DNA of 15,744 bases. Origin: Bacteroidales bacterium. GTDB taxonomy: Bacteria > Bacteroidota > Bacteroidia > Bacteroidales > B39-G9. The position numbers and the translations under genes are program-made. How positions within the stretch are numbered: the stretch's first letter is position 1; every line of letters begins with the position of its first letter. This document shows positions 1 to 7,168 of this stretch, in pieces. Below the pieces are notes generated by a model. That model saw only the letters and a program-made list of their open reading frames with translations. It made no database searches and was not told where the DNA came from. The stretch covers positions 1 to 15,744 of the forward strand of contig JAGLDO010000057.1 in assembly GCA_023145555.1 (NCBI GenBank). The letters run 5' to 3'.

Positions 1-837
1 AAAAAACCAATTTTCCCAATTCTACCTTCAATAATTAATGTTAAAGATGATATTGATTACTTTTTATCATTAGGAAGAATTAATTTCCCTGACGAAGTAT
101 TATTTGGAAATGCGCTTTGCAAAATTTATCACACACCAAAAACTACACCTGAAAATATTATTTTACCTGAAATCGATAATAAAAAAATACGTCAAATTAT
201 TGACAATACACCAAACGGCTATCTTTCACCTGAAGGAGTACAAAATTTATTAGATGCTGCCGGAATAACAAGAGCCGGCGAAGCTGTTGTTGATTCAAAA
301 GAACTAGCTGTTGAACAAGCAAAAAAATTAGGCTTCCCAATTGTTATGAAAGTTGTGGGACCTGTTCATAAATCAGATGTTGGCGGAGTAGTTTTAAACA
401 TTGAGAATGTAAATGATGTTGAAAAAGAGTTCTCCAGAATGATGAAAATAAAAGACACCACTGCTATTTTGATGCAACCAATGCTATCGGGAACAGAACT
501 TTTTGTAGGTGCTAAATACGAACCTAAATTTGGGCACATGATACTTTGTGGTTTAGGCGGCATCTTTATCGAAGTTTTAAAAGATGTTACAGCTGGTCTT
601 GCTCCTTTAGACAAAACCGAAGCATCAAACATGATTAAAAATTTAAAAAGTTACAAAATTATTCAAGGTGTTAGAGGTCAAGAACCTGTTAACGAAGAAA
701 AATTTACAGATATTATTCAACGCGTTTCAGCTTTAGTAAAAACTGCTCCCGAAATTTTCGAGATGGACTTAAACCCTCTTCTCGGCTCAAAGGATAAAGT
801 TGTAGCTGTAGATGCACGAATTAGAATTGAAAAATAA
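1..837 (+). CDS. ADP-forming acyl-CoA (acetyl-CoA) synthetase, C-terminal part (5' end outside window)
   Basis: The frame is open from the first base to the TAA at 835-837, giving 278 visible residues. An ATG at 346 is internal: the family sequence continues upstream of it without a break. Residues 1 to about 45 look like the end of the second CoA-ligase-like domain. From about residue 65 to the end is an ATP-grasp domain, with GFPIVMKVVGPVHKSDVGG around residues 110-128 (the nucleotide-binding lysine and the HKSDVGG loop) and an LNPLL segment near the C-terminus. Enzymes of this family are about 690 residues long and interconvert acyl-CoA + ADP + Pi with acid + CoA + ATP, forming ATP from acetyl-CoA in fermenting anaerobes. 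About 60% of the protein therefore lies upstream. The acyl substrate cannot be told from this part. Family assignment is firm. Confidence 0.9.
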   Translation, partial: KKPIFPILPSIINVKDDIDYFLSLGRINFPDEVLFGNALCKIYHTPKTTPENIILPEIDNKKIRQIIDNTPNGYLSPEGVQNLLDAAGITRAGEAVVDSKELAVEQAKKLGFPIVMKVVGPVHKSDVGGVVLNIENVNDVEKEFSRMMKIKDTTAILMQPMLSGTELFVGAKYEPKFGHMILCGLGGIFIEVLKDVTAGLAPLDKTEASNMIKNLKSYKIIQGVRGQEPVNEEKFTDIIQRVSALVKTAPEIFEMDLNPLLGSKDKVVAVDARIRIEK

Positions 838-847
838 CTTTTAGTAA

Positions 848-1036
848 ATGCGACATTTCAAACAACTTACTTACAACGAAAAAGCTATGATTATAGTTAC
901 AATACTACTAATCATAGCTTTAGCATTTGGTCACAAAAGAATTATTACTAATGCTAAAAAAGGTTTTAAAATATTCTATAGTACTGAAAAAAATATTGAT
1001 TCTACAAAAATCGACACAATAGCAACAAAACAATAA
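848..1036 (+). CDS. Small single-pass membrane protein, unknown function
   Basis: A 62-residue reading frame begins 10 bases after the acyl-CoA synthetase stop, same strand. It has a short polar N-terminus, one hydrophobic helix (about residues 13-28) followed by HKR, and a Lys/Thr/Asp-rich tail, so it would be a one-helix membrane protein with the tail inside by the positive-inside rule. No clear Shine-Dalgarno sequence precedes the ATG, which is usual in Bacteroidetes. I recognise no family. The tight spacing suggests co-transcription with the synthetase. A chance ORF in A+T-rich DNA cannot be excluded, but the amphipathic layout and position favour a real gene. Confidence 0.5.
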   Translation: MRHFKQLTYNEKAMIIVTILLIIALAFGHKRIITNAKKGFKIFYSTEKNIDSTKIDTIATKQ

Positions 1037-1094
1037 ACAAAAATTGTTAATTGTTAATTATTCAAACATAAACTAAATAAAAAACTGTAACAAA

Positions 1095-1787
1095 ATGAAA
1101 AAAAGAGACTTAATATTTATAGCATGCCTAATTATTTTTTTCCTTCCATTTTTTATTTCAGACCAAGTATTTGATTTTTATTCATCGTTTAACAAAGCTC
1201 ATGGAATGATAATGAGTTTTATAAAATTTGCAATACTTGCAACTCTCGGTGAAGTAATAGGTTTAAGAATACGCGCAGGTGTATATAATAAAAAAGGCTT
1301 TGGACTTCTCCCTCGTGCAATAGTTTGGGGATTTTTAGGATTAACAATAAAACTTTCATTTGTTATTTTTGCTGTCGGCACACCTGTATTTCTTGAATAT
1401 CTCGGCGTTAATGGTGTTGTTCAAGCAATGCAACAGGGTTTTACACCTATAAAATTATTAGGTGCTTTTGCAATCAGCACAGCATTAAATTTAATTTATG
1501 CACCGGTAATGATGACTTTACATAAAATTATTGATACGCATATTTTAAACAACAATGGTACATTATCAGGCTTTTTTACTCCTATTAAATTTGGAGATAT
1601 AATGATTAATCTCGACTGGTCAACTCAATGGAATTTTATTTTTAAAAAGACTATTCCCTTTTTTTGGATACCTGCTCAAACAATAACTTTTTTATTACCA
1701 AAGGAGTTTCAAATTCTTTTTGCTGCCTTATTGGGTGTTGCTTTAGGAATAATTTTAGCATTTGCTAATTTGAAAAAGACAAAATAA
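1095..1787 (+). CDS. Mpv17/PMP22-family-like integral membrane protein
   Basis: A 230-residue protein with about four to five hydrophobic segments: roughly 6-21, 39-55, 76-97, 121-142 and 205-224. The C-terminal half resembles the Mpv17/PMP22 signature: APVMMTLHKIID (136-147) fits the 'GP..H..Y..LD' element, W179 and FFWIPAQTITFLLP (189-202) fit 'W..WP..Q..NF..VP', and a final hydrophobic helix follows. Eukaryotic members sit in mitochondrial inner or peroxisomal membranes, where Mpv17 has been reported to form a channel; the role of bacterial relatives is unclear to me. It lies 58 bases after the small membrane ORF and is closed by a hairpin terminator, so it is probably the last gene of the unit. 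The assignment rests on motif reading and is moderate. Confidence 0.6.
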   Translation: MKKRDLIFIACLIIFFLPFFISDQVFDFYSSFNKAHGMIMSFIKFAILATLGEVIGLRIRAGVYNKKGFGLLPRAIVWGFLGLTIKLSFVIFAVGTPVFLEYLGVNGVVQAMQQGFTPIKLLGAFAISTALNLIYAPVMMTLHKIIDTHILNNNGTLSGFFTPIKFGDIMINLDWSTQWNFIFKKTIPFFWIPAQTITFLLPKEFQILFAALLGVALGIILAFANLKKTK

Positions 1788-1828
1788 AATCAACTAAAAA
1801 AAATCATTTTTATAAAAATTATTCATTA

Positions 1829-1863
1829 AATATGCTAAAAATTCTTTTTTAGCATATTTTTTT
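1829..1863 (+). terminator. Rho-independent terminator after the Mpv17-like gene
   Basis: AATATGCTAAAAA (1829-1841) pairs perfectly with 1846-1858 around a four-base loop, and a T run continues to 1863. It lies 41 bases past the stop codon at 1787. The stem is A+T-rich, as usual for this genome. Confidence 0.75.
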
Positions 1864-1936
1864 ATAAAATGAAATGAAAAAAATTAATATCAAACCCATT
1901 GAATTTATTGACCAAATAGCATAAAAAAAATGTCAT

Positions 1937-1972
1937 AAAACATATTAAAAATTTTTTTTTATATGTTTTTTT
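1937..1972 (+). terminator. Second hairpin plus T run between the Mpv17-like gene and rpoD
   Basis: AAAACATAT (1937-1945) pairs with ATATGTTTT (1961-1969). Further A/T pairing is possible inside, and a T run follows. No gene lies between this hairpin and the terminator at 1829-1863, so it may be a back-up terminator or part of the rpoD leader. The weak A/T stem makes the call uncertain. Confidence 0.4.
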
Positions 1973-2050
1973 TTCATTTTTCCTTTGAAGATTTAAAATA
2001 ATTAGTAAATTAGAAGGATTTTTGAGTTATTTATCAATAATGTATCTAAC

Positions 2051-2914
2051 ATGAGACAACTGAAAATTACCAAACAAGTCACTAATCGCGACACTCAGTC
2101 TCTTGACAAATATTTACATGAAATAGGAAAAGTTGAATTATTAACAGCAGAAGAAGAAGTTAATTTAGCTCGAAAAATAAGAGAAGGAGATGACTTAGCC
2201 TTATCCAGATTAATTAAATCCAATTTACGTTTCGTTGTTTCTGTCTCTAAACAATACCAAAATCAAGGGTTAAGTCTGCCCGATTTAATTAACGAAGGAA
2301 ACTTAGGATTGATTAAAGCAGCTAAAAGATTTGATGAAACTCGTGGGTTCAAGTTTATTTCTTATGCTGTATGGTGGATTCGTCAATCAATTTTACAAGC
2401 ATTGGCCGAACAGGCACGCATTGTAAGATTACCTTTAAACAAAATTGGTTCGTTAAATAAAATAAACAAAGTTCTGGCTCAACTTGAGCAAAAATACGAA
2501 AGAGAACCAACTGCAGAAGAAGTAGCTAAAAATCTTGAAATATCTCCTGAGGATGTTAAAAAAGCCTTAAAAACTGCAGGTAGACATATTTCAATGGATG
2601 CTCCCCTTGCAGATGGAGAAGATGGAAATTTATACGATATAATGTATAACAAGGACTTACCCGGTCCTGATAAAAATTTATTAACAGACTCTTTACGTAA
2701 AGAAATAGAAAGAGTTTTAACTGCACTCTCTAAACGTGAAGCTGAAATTCTTCGTCTCTATTTTGGTTTAAATGGTGTTCCTCCCAGCACCCTTGAAGAA
2801 ATTGGGGAAGAATTTGACCTTACTAGAGAAAGAGTAAGACAAATTAAAGAAAAAGCTATTAGAAAATTAAAATACACTTCTCGCAGTAAAATTCTTAAAA
2901 CTTATCTGGGGTAA
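2051..2914 (+). CDS. rpoD: Primary RNA polymerase sigma factor (sigma-70, RpoD/SigA)
   Basis: The product is a 287-residue sigma-70 factor that directs RNA polymerase to housekeeping promoters. Region 1.2 (SLDKYLHEIGKVELLTAEEE, from residue 17) opens the protein and there is no region 1.1. Region 2 (about 50-120) includes NLRFVVSVSKQY, LPDLINEGNLGLIKA and the -10-recognising FISYAVWWIRQSI. Region 3 follows. Region 4.2 (about 246-274) carries the -35 helix-turn-helix TLEEIGEEFDLTRERVRQIK. A length near 287 without region 1.1 is the normal form of the housekeeping sigma in Bacteroidetes, which reads the unusual -33 TTTG / -7 TAnnTTTG promoter. The 263-base spacer upstream and the terminators there indicate its own promoter, though I could not place one with confidence. 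rpe follows after 40 bases. Confidence 0.96.
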   Translation: MRQLKITKQVTNRDTQSLDKYLHEIGKVELLTAEEEVNLARKIREGDDLALSRLIKSNLRFVVSVSKQYQNQGLSLPDLINEGNLGLIKAAKRFDETRGFKFISYAVWWIRQSILQALAEQARIVRLPLNKIGSLNKINKVLAQLEQKYEREPTAEEVAKNLEISPEDVKKALKTAGRHISMDAPLADGEDGNLYDIMYNKDLPGPDKNLLTDSLRKEIERVLTALSKREAEILRLYFGLNGVPPSTLEEIGEEFDLTRERVRQIKEKAIRKLKYTSRSKILKTYLG

Positions 2915-2954
2915 TAATCCTTTTCTAAAAATCTTATTCCTTAAAAACAACAAA

Positions 2955-3605
2955 ATGAATCATTTAATATCACCTTCATTATTATCAGCAAATTTTGCAA
3001 ATCTAAAACAAGATATCGACATGGTTAATAACAGTCAAGCCGACTGGTTTCATCTTGATATAATGGATGGCGTTTTTGTACCAAATATTTCATTTGGCTT
3101 TTCAATAATAAAACAGATAAATAAATATGCTAAAAAACCTTTAGATGTCCATTTAATGATTGTTAACCCCGATAAATTTATTAAAGAATTTAAAGATGTC
3201 GGTGCTGACATATTGACTGTTCACTACGAAGCTTGCACTCACTTAAACCGGACTATTGAAGCAATAAAGGCTAATGGGATGAAAGCAGGGGTATCAATAA
3301 ATCCACATACACCTGTAACAGTTTTACAAGATATTATTGAATATGTTGATATGGTTTTAATAATGTCGGTAAATCCGGGCTTTGGAGGACAAAAATTTAT
3401 AGGAAATACTTACAATAAAATCTCTCAGCTTAAAGAACTGATAAATAAGAAAAAATCGAACGCACTTATTGAAGTTGACGGTGGTGTTGATATGTCAAAT
3501 GCAAAGCAACTTATTGACACAGGTGTTGATGTTCTTGTAGCAGGCAGTTTTATTTTCAATTCTGATAATCAAACTAACACAATAGCGCAACTGAAAAATC
3601 TTTAA
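2955..3605 (+). CDS. rpe: Ribulose-phosphate 3-epimerase
   Basis: A 216-residue TIM-barrel enzyme that interconverts D-ribulose 5-phosphate and D-xylulose 5-phosphate in the cytosolic pentose phosphate pathway. The family motifs appear in order: PSLLSANFANL (7-17), HLDIMDG (33-39, metal ligands H33 and D35), VHLM (H66), MSVNPGFGGQKF (137-148, phosphate-binding loop) and EVDGGV (173-178, catalytic D175). Length is normal for the family (about 210-230). It starts 40 bases after rpoD, so the two are probably co-transcribed. A bidirectional hairpin at 3613-3650 ends the unit. Confidence 0.96.
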   Translation: MNHLISPSLLSANFANLKQDIDMVNNSQADWFHLDIMDGVFVPNISFGFSIIKQINKYAKKPLDVHLMIVNPDKFIKEFKDVGADILTVHYEACTHLNRTIEAIKANGMKAGVSINPHTPVTVLQDIIEYVDMVLIMSVNPGFGGQKFIGNTYNKISQLKELINKKKSNALIEVDGGVDMSNAKQLIDTGVDVLVAGSFIFNSDNQTNTIAQLKNL

Positions 3606-3612
3606 CATAAAA

Positions 3613-3650
3613 AAGAGGTTAAATTATTTTCCAAAACAATTCAACCTCTT
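3613..3650. terminator. Bidirectional terminator between rpe and the LYS1-like gene
   Basis: AAGAGGTT (3613-3620) pairs with AACCTCTT (3643-3650); after one mismatch, AATT (3622-3625) pairs with AATT (3638-3641). An A run lies before it and a T-rich stretch after it, so both strands give a hairpin followed by U-rich RNA. It sits between two converging genes, 8 bases after the rpe stop and 35 before the end of the minus-strand gene. Confidence 0.75.
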
Positions 3651-3684
3651 AATATTTTATATAAAAAATTCGGTATATTAAAAC

Positions 3685-4899
3685 CTATTTACCATCAACA
3701 TAATTTTGTAAATAAGCATATTTTTCTGTCAATTTTCCGTCTTTTGCAATAGTTGCTCTTTTAATAATCTCGTTTTTGTCATCAACAAACAATGATGGAT
3801 AAACCTTTTCGATTAAACCTTTGCCAAAATCGACAGAAGCATCACGTGGCAATTCGCCAGGCAAATTATCAACCGCCATAACAGTTATGCTATTTTTATC
3901 AAAAGCTTCTGTTTCTCTTTCTAATTTTGCATTATAACCATAAAAAGGTTCTGCTATGGTTGATGGACGAATTGTTGAAGGTATTGGTCCTGCAATATCA
4001 CAACTGACATCAGCAATGACCTGCATTTTAAAGTCATTAGCCTTCATATCTTCTTTAGACATAAAAACGGGGGATTTTTCATCCCAAAAATGACAAGCAA
4101 TAAACAAATCAGTAACTTTAGTGTAAGGCAAGAAAGTTGATTCATACTCATCAGGGAAATAAAAGAAATTTTGAAGGTCAAATTTTCCTCCGTCTTTACG
4201 TTTTACATAATCCCATGGATCAATCTGACAAAAAACAGCCTCGTCAAAAGTTTCATTTAAAAATTCATCAGGAGTTACCTTTTTTATATTTAAAGGAGCT
4301 AATGTCTCCATAGCACCATGAGCAACCCTGCCACCACCGGTAATTAGTATTTTCACAGGAGGCAATTTTATCTTTTCAACTTCAGATAGCATTTCTTTCA
4401 TGTCGTGACAGTCGTGTGCCGATTTTAATGAAAACAAACCAGTTCGTTTTCCAAAACCAATTAATCCATTATAAGCACCCACAAGACCTGCCCAATGTCC
4501 AAAAGCAACGAGACGAATATTTTTTTCATCGGTTAAATATTCATAGTCGACAAGAGTAATATTTTTTCTCAAAATTTCTTGCAATAATTCTCTATTATAT
4601 GGTTGTTCCTTTGCTGTATGTGAAAAAAACAAATACTTTTTATTTGCAATTAAAGTATCAATCTTCACTTCTTTCACACCTATTAAAATATCACAATCAG
4701 TAAGATCTTGTTTTATGTTCAATCCTAATGCATTGTATTCATCATCGGTATAACATCTTATATCGCTTGGCTGAAAAAACAACTCTACATTTGAAAATTT
4801 TCCCAGTAATTCATTTGCTTGTTCGGGAGCAACAGCAACTCTCCTATCTGGAGGCGTTTTGGTTTCTTTAAGTATTCCTACTTTTATATTTTTACTCAT
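3685..4899 (-). CDS. LYS1-like dehydrogenase (saccharopine/alanine dehydrogenase superfamily)
   Basis: The 404-residue protein belongs to the alanine dehydrogenase/transhydrogenase (AlaDH/PNT) fold. The N-terminus has VGILKETKTPPDRRVAVAP (7-25), typical of the superfamily. K76 (GVKEV) and H94 (FFSHTAKEQ) fall where yeast saccharopine dehydrogenase LYS1 has its catalytic Lys77 and His96. VAFGHWAGLVGAYNG (131-145), the ITGGGRVAHGA nucleotide-binding turn (186-196), ADVSCDIAGPIPSTI (296-310) and MAVDNLPGELPRDAS (341-355) also resemble LYS1 and lysine-ketoglutarate reductase more than classical alanine dehydrogenase. The likely reaction is NAD(P)-linked oxidative deamination or reductive condensation of an amino acid; substrate unknown. 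It is a lone gene, converging with rpe and divergent from ssrA. Homologues are often labelled alanine dehydrogenase, which I consider less likely. Confidence 0.75.
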   Translation of the reverse strand: MSKNIKVGILKETKTPPDRRVAVAPEQANELLGKFSNVELFFQPSDIRCYTDDEYNALGLNIKQDLTDCDILIGVKEVKIDTLIANKKYLFFSHTAKEQPYNRELLQEILRKNITLVDYEYLTDEKNIRLVAFGHWAGLVGAYNGLIGFGKRTGLFSLKSAHDCHDMKEMLSEVEKIKLPPVKILITGGGRVAHGAMETLAPLNIKKVTPDEFLNETFDEAVFCQIDPWDYVKRKDGGKFDLQNFFYFPDEYESTFLPYTKVTDLFIACHFWDEKSPVFMSKEDMKANDFKMQVIADVSCDIAGPIPSTIRPSTIAEPFYGYNAKLERETEAFDKNSITVMAVDNLPGELPRDASVDFGKGLIEKVYPSLFVDDKNEIIKRATIAKDGKLTEKYAYLQNYVDGK

Positions 4900-4968
4900 A
4901 ATTATGTTTTTTTTGCGAATGTAATAATTTAAGTTTTATTTTTTATGTTTTTTTCAAAAAAAAAATCA

Positions 4969-4993
4969 TTTTGGTAAAGTTTTTGTACCTTTG
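4969..4993 (+). promoter_or_regulatory. Bacteroidetes-type promoter of ssrA
   Basis: TACCTTTG at 4986-4993 is an exact match to the Bacteroidetes -7 consensus TAnnTTTG. It lies 11 bases before the mature tmRNA 5' end, leaving a short leader for RNase P to remove. A TTTTG at 4969-4973 could act as the upstream element, but it sits closer than the usual spacing, so only the -7 part is convincing. Confidence 0.6.
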
Positions 4994-5004
4994 CACTTGT
5001 AATT

Positions 5005-5399
5005 GGGGCTGACCTGGTTTTGACATCAAGTTGAATTGACTTGCAAGCATGTCGAGCATTTGAATTAAGCTCGTTAAACTTAGTTCTTACTTTATAAAAG
5101 GCGAAAATAATTACGCACTCGCAGCCTAGTATCGCAAAGCGAACTGGCTTAATCTCTACACCTAGGTGTGTAAAGACGAGTTATCTCGTAAACTGTTCTG
5201 CTCAATTACAGTTTACACAGAGGTACCATTTTAATTGAGATAGTTTAATTAGAGTTTCGGTAATTAGGCGAAATTAAGAAACTAAGGAGTTGTTAGGTTG
5301 CTTTTTGCCGGACTTCTCTCGAAAATTAATAAAAAGATAAGCATGTAGAAAACATTTTGATCCCTTGTTTGGACCGGGGTTCGACTCCCCGCAGCTCCA
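5005..5399 (+). ncRNA. ssrA: tmRNA (transfer-messenger RNA)
   Basis: This one-piece tmRNA rescues stalled ribosomes and tags the unfinished protein for destruction. The 5' end GGGGCTG (5005-5011) pairs with CAGCTCC (5392-5398) to form the acceptor stem, with one G-U pair as in E. coli. A T arm, GGGGTTCGACTCCCC, lies just before the 3' strand, and a D-loop-like segment with TTTTGAC lies near the 5' end. The tag reading frame starts at 5100 (GGC GAA AAT AAT ...) and ends with TAG at 5127-5129, encoding GENNYALAA; with the charged alanine the tag is AGENNYALAA, of the kind seen in Bacteroidetes. A5399 is the discriminator base. CCA is not encoded (the DNA continues CAT), so it must be added by nucleotidyltransferase. 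The end coordinate is set there. Confidence 0.96.
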
Positions 5400-5411
5400 C
5401 ATTTACTTCAC

Positions 5412-5450
5412 AACCAATTAAAAATCATAAAAATTGATTTTTAATTGGTT
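5412..5450 (+). terminator. Perfect 16-bp hairpin after ssrA
   Basis: AACCAATTAAAAATCA (5412-5427) is the exact reverse complement of 5435-5450 around a seven-base loop. It lies 13 bases past the tmRNA 3' end. The following sequence (ATTATAAAA) is not a clean T run, so it may work as a weak terminator or a 3' processing and protection structure. Confidence 0.6.
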
Positions 5451-5673
5451 ATTATAAAAAATCTACAATTTTCAATCATTTTTTTTTGTTTGTAAAACAC
5501 AAATTAATATTTTTTATAATTTCGAGCATTAATTAAGCAATCCTTATTATATCTTTCTAAAAAAAAATTTGATTATTAGTTTGTAATTGGTAATTTTAAA
5601 AAAATAATCAGATAATGACAAACAAACTTATAGCATTATAGTTTGACGATAATTTTAAAAAGAACAAACAAAA

Positions 5674-7116
5674 ATGACAAAACACATAATCTATCTTTTT
5701 CTATTTTTGCTTTTGCTGACAGATTTAAGCTATTCTTTCGTTCAACATTTAAGCCAACCATTAGATGGAGATATGGCATGGAACATAATTCCTTCAAACG
5801 ATGTTAAACCTATTCTTGAGAATCCTCTTGGAATTAACGCAATATTAAAAGATAAAACATATGCAAATCCAAATCGTTTTTTTTGTCATTGGTCATTTCG
5901 CGAGTACTTTCTTTCTGCTCCTCTATTTTTACAAAACTTCACAGAGCCTATTAACAGCATATATCTATCTTGCGCTATATCAAAAATCATTATTCAGATT
6001 ATATTAATTATATTATTAGCAATGGCAATTTCAGGTACTAATAATATATTAAAAATGGACTTTATTATTGCTGCGATTCTAGTCTCTCCTCTTTTTCAGA
6101 CTAATGGATACAGAACATATATGGGAATAATTGATCCATCAATCACATACACATTTTTTTATGCTTTACCTTGTGCAATTTTATTGTTATATTTTTCACC
6201 TTTTATTCGTCAATTTTATCATAAAAAAAATCTTTCCTCAAAAATATTTTTTAAAATTTTATGGCTTCCATTATCCATAATCGTTTGTTTGAGTGGACCA
6301 CTAAATCCGGGTATTGTTTTAGTGTTTTCAATGCTATTAATGCTGTCTAATATCAGAACCAATTATCTTAATTTAAACCAAGCTGGAATTACAAAAAAAA
6401 TTATAAGTGCAACTAAAATGATTCCTGCCAATTATTGGTTCTTCTTGGTTCCTGTTAGTTTACTTTCTTTTTATTCTTTGTTTCTAGGCAGATACAATTC
6501 AATCACAATTTCAACGCTTATACCATTAAGGGAGATGTATTTAAAACTTCCTCAAGGAATTTATTACCAATTTACACAAAAATTAGGATTCCCTGTTTTG
6601 TTTATAATTCTTACTATAAACACAATTATTATAAATAAAAAATTTAAAACTCAAGAGGGTAAAAAAATATTAAACATATTTAAATGGATTGGAATATTCT
6701 CATTGTGTTATATTTTATTGTTGCCCTTAGGCGGTTATAGAGAGTATCGTCCTAATATTCTTAGATATGACACAATTATGCCAATTACTTTAAGCTTGAT
6801 ATTTATTTTTGGAAGTTCTACACTATTTCTTCTCAAAAGTTTGTCAAAGAAGCAAAAGATATGGTATGTACCTGTTATTTTTATTGTATTATTAATCTAT
6901 ACTAATGCAGATAAAGCTAAATTTAATAATAACAAATGTGAAAAAATTGCATTGAAAGAAATTTCAGAATCTAAAAATTCTATTGTAGAATTGCATAACG
7001 ATTGTAATGTTCTATCATGGGATAAAGTAACTGAGGCTGAAAATTCTGATTTAAATGCTCAGTTATTAAATATTTGGGGAATAACTAAGGAAAAAAAACT
7101 ATACTATAATAAATAA
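5674..7116 (+). CDS. Polytopic membrane protein of unknown function (possible GT-C-like glycosyltransferase)
   Basis: A 480-residue protein with about nine to ten hydrophobic helices. The first (about 5-24) is followed by an extracytoplasmic loop beginning QPLDGDMAW (28-36) and containing NPNRFFCHWSF. Further helices fall near 97-120, 125-140, 155-178, 190-225, 252-272, 305-325, 335-357, 368-388 and 393-412. The last ~65 residues are polar. An acidic motif just after the first helix (D31, D33) together with many helices recalls GT-C glycosyltransferases, which use lipid-phosphate sugars in the periplasm, but I see no decisive family motif. It stands alone: 273 bases after ssrA and converging on the MATE gene. 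A YnnK-rich C-terminus shows no anchor. Real gene almost certainly; function open. Confidence 0.75.
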   Translation: MTKHIIYLFLFLLLLTDLSYSFVQHLSQPLDGDMAWNIIPSNDVKPILENPLGINAILKDKTYANPNRFFCHWSFREYFLSAPLFLQNFTEPINSIYLSCAISKIIIQIILIILLAMAISGTNNILKMDFIIAAILVSPLFQTNGYRTYMGIIDPSITYTFFYALPCAILLLYFSPFIRQFYHKKNLSSKIFFKILWLPLSIIVCLSGPLNPGIVLVFSMLLMLSNIRTNYLNLNQAGITKKIISATKMIPANYWFFLVPVSLLSFYSLFLGRYNSITISTLIPLREMYLKLPQGIYYQFTQKLGFPVLFIILTINTIIINKKFKTQEGKKILNIFKWIGIFSLCYILLLPLGGYREYRPNILRYDTIMPITLSLIFIFGSSTLFLLKSLSKKQKIWYVPVIFIVLLIYTNADKAKFNNNKCEKIALKEISESKNSIVELHNDCNVLSWDKVTEAENSDLNAQLLNIWGITKEKKLYYNK

Positions 7117-7168
7117 CTCTTTCTTTTGTCTTTATAAATAATTGTTCCTTTATGCTTTAGGGCGATTT

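Noticed and set aside
366..632. Antisense ORF of 88 residues opposite the acyl-CoA synthetase
   Set aside because: It overlaps a well-supported gene, and its sequence looks like a complement of the ATP-grasp codons with no family features.
346..837. A shorter gene starting at the ATG at 346
   Set aside because: The frame is open back to base 1 and encodes recognisable acyl-CoA synthetase sequence upstream, so this Met is internal.
4916..4923. A -7 promoter element (TACATTCG on the minus strand) for the LYS1-like gene
   Set aside because: It deviates from TAnnTTTG and no upstream TTG element lies at a fitting distance.
5385..5401. A tRNA gene ending in the T arm near 5380-5400
   Set aside because: The T arm and acceptor belong to the tmRNA, as the pairing with 5005-5011 and the tag frame show.
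5570..5628. Crossing inverted repeats (TGATTATT/AATAATCA and AGTTTGT/ACAAACT) upstream of the membrane protein gene, suggesting a pseudoknot or riboswitch
   Set aside because: The pairs are short and A/T-rich, easily due to chance here, and match no riboswitch class I know.
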